Assembly: GCA_024803745.1 (NCBI GenBank)
Contig: JANJXV010000013.1
Span: 7,130,001-7,194,000 of the forward strand
From: Megascapheus bottae
Lineage: Eukaryota > Chordata > Mammalia > Rodentia > Geomyidae
DNA: 64,000 bases
Direction of reading: 5' to 3'
Position 1 is the first letter of the stretch; every line of letters starts with the position of its first letter. Positions 45,164 through 56,183 of this stretch are shown here, in pieces. The notes below the pieces were generated by a model that was not told the DNA's origin, made no database searches, and saw nothing but the letters and a program-made list of their open reading frames with translations. Made by a program: the position numbers and the translations under genes.

Positions 45164-45463
45164 CTATAGGTTCCTTTGTAATGTCTCTTGATTGTCGTTA
45201 CATTCAAGATAGTTTTGAATTTCTTCTTTCATCTGATCTGTAACCCAGGAGTTATTCAGAAGTGTGTTGTTCACAATTATTTGAATTTTTTTGACTTTTG
45301 TTGCACTGTTCAGAACTAGTCTGACACCACTCTGATCAGATAGAATGCATGAGATTATAGCAATCTTCTTGTATCTGCTGAAGTTTTCTGTATGAACTAT
45401 TATATGATCTATTTTGGAGTGTGTTCTATGTGCTGCTGAGAGAAATGTATAAAGTTTTGCCAT
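45164..45463 (-). pseudogene. L1 ORF2 endonuclease fragment with altered catalytic motif
   Basis: This 99-codon open stretch is the C-terminal half of the AP-like endonuclease that nicks target DNA for L1 insertion. It includes TFLSAAHRTHSKIDHII and ISCILSDQSGVRLVLN. The block that normally ends Ser-Asp-His here reads Ser-Asp-Gln, so the last catalytic histidine is lost in this copy. The N-terminal half is missing. It is a dead fossil and not a host gene. Confidence 0.88.
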
Positions 45464-45544
45464 TGAATGGAAGACTCTATATATCTTTTATATTAGTTAA
45501 TTCTAAAATGGTTGTGAGACATTCAATGATTTGAGAATATTCTT

Positions 45545-46595
45545 CAGACTATGGAGCCAATCCATTTCTAATTGAATATGAAGGCACCCTTTCCTAAGAC
45601 CTCTGCTTTAATGGGATATGCTCACAGATGTGCCTATTTCACATCAAGATCAGTAAGAATAGCTGTTATGAATGACCCAACCAAGACTTCTGAAAAGCCA
45701 TCGTTTTGGAAATGGAATGAAATAAACATTAATGTATGTGCTCAGATAATTTTTCTCCTAGCAAAAAGCCTTTCTACCTTTAGTATACAATATCATTCTG
45801 CCACAATGATAATTCATATTTGCATCAAGCAAGCTCCTACCATCTTTTTCCAACTTCTTTCCTTGTAGAGTGCCTGCCCACATGAGTTGAACTCAGTCAG
45901 AGCAGCTAGTGGACTCTCACTTGTGAAGTAGTGGCAAAACAACCAGACAATCAAGATAAATTGTAGGAGAAAAGAACCTGAAAGGGAAGTGCACTTCAGA
46001 GATGAAAGCACACCCCTGAGCCTCACATGAAAGCAAGAGGATCAAAGTAAGGAAAACAGCCTTGAGTACAAGAGTGACCAAGAACACTTCATGTGAATGT
46101 GAGAGAAGACAGAGAGGGAGTGATCACACTCTGTATTTGTCTTTTAGTTACCCACTTGGAGACAGGTCACTTGGCACTGGCCATAGGATGAGGTTCCATT
46201 TGGATTACTTCATTTAGCAATTTGAATGTAAAGAGTATGCCTGTTTCTTTGGAATCTACTTTTCCATAGGCAATGAGCTAGGGCAAATTAGAATAAATGG
46301 CTTTACTGGGACAACTTCTCTTGATGATTATAATGCGTCGAGAATTTTGAAATTGTTTTGAACTCCTGCTGTGTTTTTGGCTTTGTATCAAATCTACCAC
46401 TTCCTGGCCATTAGAGGAAAAATATGAATGGATCTGATAGAGATTAGCCAGAAGTAGGATAGAAGCAGAAAATATATGATAATTTGTGTGTGTAGTACAC
46501 AGTAGCTATATACTAGGTCATATCCCAACACTGTGTATCTTTGAGTCATTGTCAGTAATACTAGGATAATAGAAGGATTCACAGGATGATAAAGA
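45545..46595. other. Unique DNA, nothing recognised
   Basis: No transposon or gene recognised. A 98-codon open frame at 45572-45868 has no family resemblance and no exon signals. Confidence 0.5.
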
Positions 46596-46599
46596 TGGC

Positions 46600-46785
46600 C
46601 ATTTATCTTTGTGTTAAACTTGGATATAAACTGAGGACCTTGTGCATGCTAGTCAAGTGCTTTACCGTTTGAGGCATACCCTAGCTCTTTGTTTTTTAAC
46701 TTTATCTGTTTTTCAGATAGGTTTTATACTTTTCCCGAGTTTGGAAACAGACAACACTTCACTATTTATAATTCCAGCCTAGTTA
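46600..46785 (-). mobile_element. Old SINE (reverse), ID/B1 type
   Basis: AACTGAGGACCTTGTGCATGC, AGTCAAGTGCTTTACCGTTTG, GAGGCATACCCTAGC, then TTTCAGATAGGTTTTATAC and ATAATTCCAGCCT, follow the reverse tRNA-like then B1-like order. Confidence 0.65.
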
Positions 46786-46852
46786 TCATTGTGGATAGAT
46801 AAATAGGTAGAGAACAAGACTGGGTAGACTGTGTAATATAGTGTAATATTGA

Positions 46853-46877
46853 CAGATAGATAGATAGATAGATAGGT
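46853..46877. repeat. (GATA)n short tandem repeat
   Basis: Five to six GATA units. Confidence 0.9.
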
Positions 46878-46964
46878 AGATAACATTAAAATATATACAG
46901 ATGTAGATAGAACAATAGTATTCACTAAAGCTGTTTTCAAAGGAGGAAGAGAAAGTGAGGTTAA

Positions 46965-47040
46965 GAGTAATATTAATGGGTGAATTTGATCACCTATGTA
47001 TAGAAATATCACAATGGAGATACTTATGCCATATTTAAAA
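46965..47040 (+). mobile_element. Old L1 3' end
   Basis: GGGTGAATTTGATCACCTATG and GAAATATCACAATGGAGATAC, then A-rich sequence, match the old L1 3' UTR pattern. Confidence 0.6.
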
Positions 47041-47044
47041 AGAT

Positions 47045-48415
47045 ATATTTAAAAGAATTAAAATAGTTCCTGGAGAAATGACTTGTACAAAGGGATAAAT
47101 CAATAATATGCCTTCATGATATGTAAAGTAATACGGTGTATAGAGATGCATACACTCATTAACAGAGATTCACTGGTCAATAATCTAATATTAATTAAGG
47201 AATTTCTATTTGCTGAAGAAACATCTGTATAGCAAATAAAAAATAGAGATAAAACCCCAGCATCATGTTTCTGCTTTTGTGTTAAAAAATACCTATTTGT
47301 AATGTGTAGTCATGAAAATGATAGGGAGGAGAGTTGAAGTTGTGTCTTTTGTTCAATTTTGGTTAGGACAGCCTTGACTTACACCAAACGAATAGCCTCC
47401 AGGTAAATATCTGAAGGAATGAAAGAAATAACAAAGCCATGGGGGTAAGCCCAGAATAAGCAGAGGGAATAAATGCAGACTGCAGTCTGGCGAAGTCCTG
47501 TGGTATGCTAGCCACAGCAAGGATAGAAGTAAGGAAAAGGTGGGAGGATAGGAAAGATGGAGCAGGTAATGGAATCAGCTTTGAGGAACTGAGAGGAGGC
47601 TGGAATGGGAGGGAGAAAAAGGGAGAGAGTTCCACAAAGGGACAGTGTGACAAGCCAAGGGGCTGAAGTGACTGGTGTCAGCAGAATGCTAACACGTAGC
47701 GAGAAGAGTGCTAAATTTACAGTGCTTTATGTTCCACTTAGACCTAATCAGTGCATGAGATTCTAACACATTTGAATATGGAATAAAGCAGGTACGCAGG
47801 AATGGAGGCTGATTCCATGCCTAGGTGAGATCATAGACTAGCTCTTCTAATTCTTAAATTATTTTTATGTAGTAGTACAAAAATGTTGCAAAGCAGTTTA
47901 TGGACTGAACACATCATGTTCCATTTCACCCCTTCCAACATTGTAATATATTCCTGCTCTACCCTCAGTCTTTACTTGGTGAGATAAAACAAACAAAACA
48001 CAAAACAATGGAGATATGGGAGACAATGAGGAGGCAAAAAGAATTTTGTTCTAAGTATGTTAAAGAAAGATATTTTCTAGTTACCTAAGCATAGATGTTG
48101 CAAAGCTCATTGTCTTCAGTGGGTAACTTCTAATGAAGGCTGATAAAGTTCCATGGTTTCTGAAACATGGCTAATTTACCCTGGGCTGTGCTTGTTATAT
48201 GTATGTGAAGATTATAATATTTGGAGACAAAATTTATATAATATGTAAACTCATCTTTGGTAAGTTTTCCATTTGATTGCATTTGATACATTGGCCATTT
48301 GAGCAATCCCCTATTTTGTAATTCTACACATTTCATCATCCCCCAAAGGGTCTTTTGAACATTGAATATCTGCTTTTCTTTCTCCACTTCCTGAATCCCA
48401 GTCAACCAGAAATCT
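47045..48415. other. Mostly unique DNA
   Basis: No gene recognised. The block at 47855-47985 (TTTTTATGTAGTAGTACAAAAATG and CACCCCTTCCAACA) might be an antisense L1 3' UTR. The rest shows nothing. Confidence 0.45.
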
Positions 48416-48419
48416 GATT

Positions 48420-48630
48420 CTCTTGCTCAGGATTCAATCATTCTATACATTCTACACAACTGGAATCATAAAATATGTGACTGTGTATCTTTGTGCACTA
48501 TGTATGATGTTTTCAAATTTTCCCCACATGATGACACATATGGGACTTCATTTTAAACTTGAATTGTATCTCATTGTGAGAATGTGTCACTTTTCTTCAA
48601 GCATCCATGGATAGGCGTTTGATTGTGGAG
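48420..48630 (-). mobile_element. Old L1 (L1M-like) 3' UTR, antisense
   Basis: ACAACTGGAATCATAAAATATG, TTTGTGCACTATGTATGATG, CACATGATGACACATATGGG and ATTGTATCTCATTGTGAG follow the antisense L1M pattern (tggaatcatacaatatgt..catgttgtagcatgtat..tatgcattg). It is ancient and diverged. Confidence 0.6.
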
Positions 48631-48739
48631 AGGGAAGATAAGGATATTATCAAAGAGGGTGATCAAAGTACATTGCATTATTACAGGTGTGTGCCCCCAC
48701 GCGAATCTCCTAGAAAGCTACTTTAAAGTAAAAGAAAAA

Positions 48740-48860
48740 TATGTGGGCACCTGTGGTTCACACCTTAAATCCTTCCTACACAAGAGGCCACGCTACAAGG
48801 ATTATACATTTGAAGCTTGTGCAGGAAGATAGGCCTGTGAGACTCTTTTATTTTTACTCT
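48740..48860 (+). mobile_element. B1-like SINE fragment (forward)
   Basis: GTGGGCACCTGTGGTTCACACC, TACACAAGAGGCCACGC and GCAGGAAGATAGGCCTGTGAG keep the head order of the B1-type dimers. The right half is missing. Confidence 0.6.
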
Positions 48861-49054
48861 GTTAGAAAAACAAAGAAAACTCAAAAGCCTTTGTGTCCAT
48901 TTCCTGGAGTTCATTTGGGTAAATATTATTTTATATCATCAGAAGCACACAGGTATTGTCTGTTTTTGTTCCTTCCTGGGAATATCATCCATTGGTCTCA
49001 CTGTGTGCAAATGCGTGGAGTCCTGTATAATTTATCATGTTCTGCTGTATTTTA

Positions 49055-49145
49055 GATATAACTTCCACATGTGAGAGAAAACTTGCATCATTTGTTGATT
49101 TGAGATTGCCTTACCTCACTTAACATGATTTGTTATCGATTTGCC
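49055..49145 (-). mobile_element. Old L1 3' fragment, antisense
   Basis: TTCCACATGTGAGAGAAAACTTG, ATTTGAGATTGCCTTACCTCACTTAACATGAT correspond to the antisense ORF2 end/3' UTR motif. It is diverged. Confidence 0.6.
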
Positions 49146-49299
49146 TGTGACAATCTTAGTTCCAATGAACCAGCAAAAAAGTCAGAAGTGAAGCTTTGTC
49201 TTAGATAGTAAAGTACAAGCATTAATAAAAAAAAAAGCACAGGAAGAGTACTTAGGCATTCATCCACAGATAAGTATTGGCTCAGGCACACACAAATAT

Positions 49300-50930
49300 A
49301 TGGATATATTAAAGTAAAACCCACTCATATAACTAATTGACAACAATAAAAGCAGATGGACAAGAGAGCTTAATTGTTGAGTTGAAGCTTTGAATAATCT
49401 ATTAGACTAACTGATGCTGCAATAGAAGACAGCGGTATTCTGTCTTATGATTCAACATTCAATTAAGAAAGATGCAATTAATGATTGCTGTGAGTAAGAA
49501 CATATTACAAACAGAAGAACATTGTGAATCTTCATGGCCTCCCGATTACACCACAAATCACACTCTAATTGGTTTAATTGACAAGGCTCATAGAACATAG
49601 AAAGATCAATTTGGAAATAATTATTGTGTTAGACCATATACTTGAACACAATTACATTTCTTCAAATGAAAGAAATAAGTTGTTAAATACAAGAAGTAAA
49701 TAGCTTCTATAATATATAATTAATATATGAGGATTCCTTCTTAGTTTTGTCATTTGTCAGATATTTCTTTTTTAAAATTGGTAACTAAAAAGTTTCACAA
49801 ATTTTTGGTTAATGAAAACTTAGAAAGTGCCATTGTTATCATCTGTGTCAGGAGTATTTGAGTTAATGAACATAGCATTTTAAATAGTCTATTATTCTCA
49901 AATTAGGGTTTGAGTCAGGAATTTATCAGTGGAGACAACATATGAGGATGTCATTGGTATCTAGGCTAGATGGAGTTATATAATATAGTTTAAAAATACA
50001 CCAGCCTCGAGAAACAAGGATTGTGAGAAACTGATAACTTTCAAAGATTTTGTCATTAGTGTTACAAAAGATGACAGTTACCTGACTTATGGGACTATAT
50101 CATGATTGTGCTATATCCTATTTTATCCCAGAATACTTTCTTCATTTGCGAGAAAAATAAAATTTACTCTATTCGAATGACATCCACATAATCATTTATA
50201 GGAAAATTCATTCATATATTTAAATGTATATATTCAGATTGTTGAGCAATTAAATTGATGTATTGAAACTTTACCACTCAATAGACCCATATCTGTAGTA
50301 ATTAAGCTTAAGTGAAATCATAAATGTAAGACTGAATGCACTCTTTCCTCCCAAAGCCTCTCTCCTTGTCTCTTCTTTTTCTCTACTGTTTCTGTCCTCC
50401 TTTATTCTCTCCCCACTTCTCCCTATTTTATTGCCCCCACACTTCCAATTCATTTATATGACTATATAGTGGAAAGGTGGTTTCATGGAGAGCCGAGAAG
50501 GATCTCCTGAGACATCAAACCCTGCTAGAACATCGTTCTTGAAATATCTGCCCTCTGTCTCTAGGCAAACAAGTAACTATTGCTTAATTCAACTTGGCAT
50601 TTTGTAATGGCAATCTCAACTCCCTAGTAAGTGTGTATAGTATGCACATTTGTATACAGATGTAGACACATACATTTACAGCTATATGTACACAAAAAGA
50701 TATTTAAATATTGATGTGTTAGAATTTAATAGTTAACTGACTTTTAGGCATTATCACTATTCTGCAGAGTTTGGGTTCATCTACTATATCAATTCCCACT
50801 TTACGACACAAAAATGAACTTTAGTGATATATGTTGTCTAAGAATTCTGTTAACATTATATGTTGTTTTCTAACTTCAATAATTTGATCGGTTAACACAT
50901 TAAATTGTCATCAGAGAATTGACATCAATG
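49300..50930. other. Repeat-poor unique interval
   Basis: No transposon of note. 49370-49610 is the best candidate for a conserved non-coding element. Confidence 0.45.
49370..49610. promoter_or_regulatory. Candidate conserved non-coding element
   Basis: Complex, repeat-free sequence with several AT-rich homeodomain-type words (CAATTAAGAAAG, GCAATTAATGATTGC, TTTAATTGACAAGG) in 240 bp. GCAATTAATGATTGC is nearly self-complementary. Conservation is not tested. Confidence 0.25.
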
Positions 50931-50931
50931 T

Positions 50932-51172
50932 TTTCTTTTGTGCAAGTCTTGGGGCTTGATCTCTGGCCCTAGATGCTTTCCCTGAGCTTCTATTGTTACA
51001 GGTAGTTGCTGTATCATTTGAGTCACTTTTCCACTTCTGACCTTTATTGGTGGCTAATTGGAGATCAAAGTCTCACAGACTTTCCTGTTGGGCTGGTTTC
51101 AATCTATATCCTCATATCTCAGCCTCCTGAATAGTTAGGATTACATGGGTGAGCTAGGATTATAGCTTGGCC
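50932..51172 (-). mobile_element. B1-headed dimeric SINE (reverse)
   Basis: TCTTGGGGCTTGATCTCTGG, ATGCTTTCCCTGAGCTTC, GTGGCTAATTGGAGATCAAAG, CTCAGCCTCCTGAATAGTTAGG and ATTACATGGGTGAGC are in the reverse family order. Confidence 0.92.
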
Positions 51173-51174
51173 TG

Positions 51175-51345
51175 TAAATCTCAGATATTTGGGAACTAGA
51201 AGAAGAGAACTTGAAGCACCAGAATAGCAGAGGCAAAAATCCTGTCGTAAACACCACTTCTGAAACAAAGTTCCTGGGAAGATTATTCAAGCAAGAGCCC
51301 TTATTTAGCATGCTCTAGTTCAATCTCTAGCACTCAAAAACAGTT
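51175..51345 (+). mobile_element. Old ID-like SINE (forward)
   Basis: The right part reads CAAGAGCCCTTATTTAGCATG, then GTTCAATCTCTAGCACTCAAAAA, which is an ID/tRNA-type end. The left part is too decayed to assign. Confidence 0.5.
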
Positions 51346-51349
51346 TAAC

Positions 51350-52225
51350 AATTCCTAGATAAGATCCTCAAACCTATTTTCATTAGCTTCATAGTGTCTG
51401 TCTTGAAGTCATTTAAAATGATGGGATTAAATAGAATGTATCTCTTTTAATACCTAGCTGAAACATTCACATTTGTGCAGATGTAATGGATCTGATAGCC
51501 ATATGTTACAATAATATTACTTACTATTCCAATTTTTCTTGCTAGGCTTTCTGTATTTCTTAACCTCTGCTTAAAAATCATCCAAACTTCTTTATTGTCC
51601 TATTAAGTATATTCAAGACAGCCAATAGCAGCCAAAACTACTACTCTGCCTTAGGTGAGCTACAGGTATGGAAATTGAGCAGGCCTATTATTTTATCAAA
51701 TATTATGGGAGATTGAAACTCGTGTCTACAAGGTTTTAAACTATTCTGTTTCCTTGATACTAACAGCTTAGCTACCCACAATCATATGCTTAGTCCCCAA
51801 TTATATTTAGATTGACAGAAGTAATAAAATGAATATATTGATACTTTTAAATTTCTCAGGCTCAATATAATTAAATATCATTGAATTCTCTGGCAATGTT
51901 CTAGGACTCTATTTCATGTATCACTTAAAGTTCCAAAATGACAACATCTCTGCTGTCTTCTTTTGAAGATGAAAACCTCAGAGGATAGCATTGGATATTA
52001 GGCTGGTAGAGACAGTGAGATGAGATGGAGAAGAAATCACATAATCAATTGCTTATTTTGGAAGTAACTCTCATCATTTTCATTTGCATTCTTTCAGCAA
52101 GAATGTATAACGTTCCTTTGGTTCGAAGTTGACATAAGGGGACTAGGTCTTGAATACTTTGCTTCGATAGTTAAATACCAACACATACCTACACTTGAAA
52201 GAAAAACAACAACAACAAAAAAAAA
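51350..52225. other. Unique DNA, nothing recognised
   Basis: AT-rich non-coding sequence. Confidence 0.5.
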
Positions 52226-52227
52226 CA

Positions 52228-52454
52228 CCTCTAGATATGGTGGCTCATGCCTGTAATCCTAGCAACTCAGGAGGCTGAGCTCTGAGAATCAAGGTTCAAA
52301 ACAAACCCAGGCACAAAAAGACCTGAGCCTCTTATCTCGAATTAACCTCTAGAAAATGGGAAGTGAGGCTTAGCTCAAGGGTAGGGAGTTAGCCTTGAGC
52401 TGCAGAGCTCAGAGACAGAGCCCAGGCAGAGTTCAAGCCCCAAGACCCCGCCTC

Positions 52455-52500
<46 letters not shown>
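52228..52500 (+). mobile_element. B1-headed dimeric SINE (forward) with (AC)n tail
   Basis: The head is well preserved (GGTGGCTCATGCCTGTAATCC, TAGCAACTCAGGAGGCTGAG). The middle TTATCTCGAATTAACC is followed by the right unit AGGCTTAGCTCAAGGGTAGG to GAGTTCAAGCCCCAAGACC. The tail is a pure AC repeat at 52458-52500 in place of poly(A). Confidence 0.94.
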
Positions 52501-52502
<2 letters not shown>

Positions 52503-52584
52503 ACCATGAACCTTTGGTCTCAGTTTTCTATCCTTTTATTAAATATTAATTTTGTAATTAGGCTTAATGCTAGCTTATGGTGTT

Positions 52585-52685
52585 AATTTGTCTCACTTAA
52601 TTCTTACAGTAAACATTATGAATAATAAATTTTACTTTTGATGTTTGATCATATAAAGGCTCAGAAATGTTAAATCCTTCCTTTA
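52585..52685 (+). mobile_element. MIR-like remnant
   Basis: CTCACTTAATTCTTACAGTAAAC followed by AAAGGCTCAGAAATGTTAAATCC resembles one strand of MIR (ttaatcctcacaacaac..gaggctcagagaggttaa). Confidence 0.5.
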
Positions 52686-52689
52686 TTTT

Positions 52690-52815
52690 ATATTATTTTT
52701 AAATTTTCTTTAAGTAGTACAAAGGAGTTGCCATTTAATAAAGAAGGTTTAAGAGCAGATTCAACACTCCCACCCATTGCTTCTCTACCCATTTCTTGCC
52801 TCACGTTACCAAATT
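52690..52815 (-). mobile_element. Old L1 3' UTR, antisense
   Basis: TTTCTTTAAGTAGTACAAAGGAG and a C-rich CACTCCCACCCATTGC fit an antisense L1 3' UTR. Weak. Confidence 0.4.
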
Positions 52816-53194
52816 TTGCAAGATATAGCTATGGTGGCCTAAAATTCCCTGGGATTGGATCTCATCAATGGTTTCCAAATTTGCATTTTTCATTGTGTCA
52901 TTCCTAGTATTCTATGGAGTGTTTCATTTTCAATTATTTGAAATAATGTGTATTGATTGTAGGAGTATTTTTTTTTACGGGTCTCTATACATTGTGTCTT
53001 AATCCAAATAATCTTGCTGTTACTTTCTTTTTCCCAAGGCCACCACAAAACAAAAGATAAAAATAAATAAAAGGAAAGACAGGAAAGTAAAACAGGCCCT
53101 TTTGGGAAGCAAGTTTCAATGGAACTTGGAAGGGTATATGAAGAGGATAAAGGATGACCATGATGGTCAAGACAATATTTACATGTAGTAAAAT

Positions 53195-53335
53195 AGAACA
53201 ATCACTCCACTTGAAAGAAAGCAGAGGATGTGGAGGAGAGTAATGAGTGGGTGGGTTGGACCAGGATACCTTGTATGACTATATGGAAATGTCACAATGA
53301 AACACATTTTGTACAAATAGTATGGGAGAAAAAAA
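53195..53335 (+). mobile_element. Old L1 3' UTR (sense)
   Basis: GAGTAATGAGTGGGTGGG is followed by TGACTATATGGAAATGTCACAATGAAAC and TTTTGTACAAATAGTATG, the standard old L1 3' end pattern, then poly(A). Confidence 0.72.
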
Positions 53336-53339
53336 TTAA

Positions 53340-55660
53340 GTGATAAACAAAATTAGGGACCACAGATCTGTTCTGACTGATTAATAAAAATTGGTGAGAA
53401 TTTCACAGCCACAGTTGTCATCACCTATACTGATAAATATCTACACTCTGCCAGGCAGTTTTTCACTGAGACTAGTGAAGATACTTAGGAGAAAATCACA
53501 ATCTCTCTTAAGATATGAAATGCAAATGTAGGACACTGAAAGAAGACAATTTCAATGAAAGAGGTCAGAAGCACCGAGGAGAGCTAGAGTTGTTCTCAGT
53601 TTTCTAGTTTATGTTAGAAGTTAAGCCTTTCCATCCTGGGGTTGTATAAAGTAGAATTTCATGTCAATGTATTTAAGAATGTCAATATATCTCAAAAAGT
53701 CATTGCTAAAAATCAGAGATCAAAAGGGATATACGAAAAATATTAACAAATAAAAATAATCTAGCATACAATTATTTACTTATATTTTCTTACCATATGT
53801 TAGACTATTTTCAGTGTCTATAAGCCCTCCATATTCTACCTGAATGCCAAGAGATAAGAAACTTTTATTTCCACATTCCTCATTACTAGCAAGAATTATC
53901 ATCCAGCATTAGTGATATATGAACACTAAACACCAATTTCAAGCTTTACACCTAAGTGTTCCAATTATTTTCAGTTATTTAAAATCTAAGAGAGAGAAAG
54001 TAAAGGAAGAGGGAGGGAGGAAAGAGGAAAGAAAAAGAGATAGAGAAAAGGAAAGAGAGAGAGATAAAATGTCCATTAATCTTTATCGGTTTTAATCTAT
54101 TCTAGTTACAGTAATCATCACCAATTCTTAAAGATTTGACTCTAGACACAATTTTTTTCCCAGTTTATGCAAAACTTCCTATTTATACATACTCATTCTC
54201 ATTCTGATAGCCTATCCATACAATTATAGTTTAGTGTAATAGACAAAAATTGCAGATGTCTATTTTAGGGATACTTTTATCTTCATATTTATCCAGTAAT
54301 ATTTTTAGTATTATATTTTTCTTCACTGATTCATCAATATATTTACTCATTCCCAATATACTTAGGATATCCATCTGCCTAAATTATTCTGGAAGTGGAT
54401 AGCTGCCATTCTGTAAGTTGTATAGTTTAAAGACAGGTTTAGGGGAAAACAAGTTGTGCACAAGAACAAAATCTACCTAAAGAGGTCACTGGTAGAGAGT
54501 AACTGTGATGAGAACATCACACATGGGCACAGGCTTCTTAGAAAAGAGAGCATGTTAACTGATGACACTTGACATATAAGTAGAGGGAAGGTATTGCAGG
54601 GAAGGAGGATGGGTATGTTCAAGGGATTAGAATGTGGAAGAGAGTGGCTTGATGATGAACAATTCTCAATATCCACAGTGTTACATAGCAGGGAACTCAT
54701 CAGGCTGACAAAGTATACAAAGAACAGGTCATGAGACGTTTTATGGAATCTTGGCTTTACTCTGAACATACCGTAGATTGTCCCTCTTCTCTATCTGATA
54801 AAACTCAGGCATACTGAGTCAGAGTGGTGAGTTTTCCCTATGTTCAGGTTTACTTTGTGTACTAGTATTAGAAGTGACCAGACATTTTATAAAACAGCAG
54901 TTTATTAAGGATAAATGGCTTAATGGACTCTCTCATGCAATCATGACCAAAACTTATGAGTATGTCCTACTAGAAAATCATTAATTCCACTGGCACCAGA
55001 CTATTAATCACAATTCATTTTTGTTAAACTTTGGTGTTATGAAAAATGTAATTTATAGGTCAAGTCTCATAAATATTTGGTTCAGAATAACTGAAGCATT
55101 GCTGGAAAATTTATTGCTTATACCAGTAGCTCACTAATCAGCTTCCATATGATGACTAGACATTTGTCATAATTCAACTGGATGTCAAGTCTGGCTGGCT
55201 CTCACATAAACAGATAACCACACAGTGGCAGAGTTGGCTTTCTTTTCTTACATACAGTTATTGGGCTTTTGCATGCATGTATAACTAACTACATCGCATG
55301 AAGTAAGTTGGAATAAAACAAAGATAGAATACTGACTATATAAAGCTAATGCATCCCTAAGATACGATGGCCTTAAAATAAAACATAAACTCAAATGATA
55401 TGTGTTCATATTTTATAAGACAAAGATCTAGATACTATTTACATATTCTACAATTCCTATTCCTTCTTATCTCTGTCCTTACATTCCAATATACTATATA
55501 AAAGTAGATGTCTTAAAAATTCTGAGTTTTGTTTGAAAGAGGAAAGTCATTAGTTTCCTTCAGACTAGAAATGAGAACCACACTCTCAAAAGAGAAAGAG
55601 ATTAGCAGAAAAGAAAATATTGCATTATACCAGTCCACAAGGGTTGCGCTATCAAACTCT
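53340..55660. other. Long unique interval
   Basis: About 2.3 kb without a recognisable element, apart from a GA-rich tract at 53990-54065. A 98-codon open frame on the minus strand (54769-54473) has no family resemblance that I can name. Confidence 0.45.
53990..54065. repeat. GA-rich polypurine tract
   Basis: AGAGAGAGAAAG- and GGGAGGGAGG-type purines on the plus strand, with a few T interruptions. Confidence 0.9.
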
Positions 55661-56148
55661 TATCAACTAGGTATGATGGTTTGCATATAAATTATCCCTT
55701 AAAGTCTGGATCATATATTGAAGACTTGGTTCCCTGTTGGTTGACAAGATCACTGAAAAGTGATTCAATCAGAGTCTCTGCCTTTATCAATAGTTTAATG
55801 TTTTGGTGGATTCACAATTATATGGCAGTATTAGCCATTATTGGAGATGGTGGTAACTTTAGCAGTGAGGCCTAGTTGCAGGAAGCAGGAGGATCAAATT
55901 CTTTGCAGTGTCTTTAACTGCCACGGCCACTCAATCTGCAACCTCCTCCTCCTCTTCTTTCTTTCCCTTCCTTCTTTTCCTCCTGTTTCTCCTTCTTCCT
56001 TCTTCCCACCTCTCTCTTTTTCTCTCTCAGTTCTGTTCTCTTTTACCTTTTCTACATCCACAGTGGTGGGGCTAAATAACTGTGGATTGAAATGTTTGAA
56101 ACCATGAGCCAACACAATATTTTTCTCATTGGATCAAAGAACATTTTA

Positions 56149-56150
<2 letters not shown>
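55660..56150 (+). mobile_element. Old LTR remnant, MaLR/ERVL-like
   Basis: The element begins TATGATGGTTTGCATATAAATT, then GAAGACTTGGTTCCCTG, and GTGAGGCCTAGTTGCAGGAAG. It ends GGATTGAAATGTTTGAAACC and ATGAGCCAACACAATATTTTTCTC. This order matches a common mammalian LTR pattern (atggtttggat..gaaggcttggtccc..ggggcctagtgggagg..ggactgaaacctctgaaac..gagccaaaataaa). A pyrimidine tract has expanded in the middle. Confidence 0.5.
55940..56045. repeat. Pyrimidine-rich tract
   Basis: CTCCTCCTCCTCTTCTTTC-type sequence inside the LTR-like element. Confidence 0.9.

Positions 56151-56182
<32 letters not shown>
56151..56182. repeat. (CA)n microsatellite
   Basis: About sixteen CA units at the 3' edge of the LTR-like element. 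Confidence 0.95.

Positions 56183-56183
<1 letters not shown>

Larger units (their letters stand above)
42811..45540 (-). mobile_element. L1 ORF2 (antisense), about 2.2 kb, interrupted by a second L1
   Basis: Read on the minus strand, this copy runs from the endonuclease domain (45463-45164) through the linker (44748-44575, with PTKKSPGPDSFTVEFYKTF), the reverse transcriptase region (catalytic block near 43410-43390, where antisense TCATCTGCGAA encodes FADD) and the post-RT block (43072-42815, with [18 protein letters not shown]). It has no 3' UTR or poly(A), and its 5' end is lost in the endonuclease. Numerous stops and frameshifts occur. A sense L1 3' end interrupts it at 44028-44561. Confidence 0.92.

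Noticed and set aside
54473..54769. 98-codon minus-strand open frame with hydrophobic stretches
   Set aside because: Translated AT-rich unique DNA often gives such frames, and there is no supporting gene structure.
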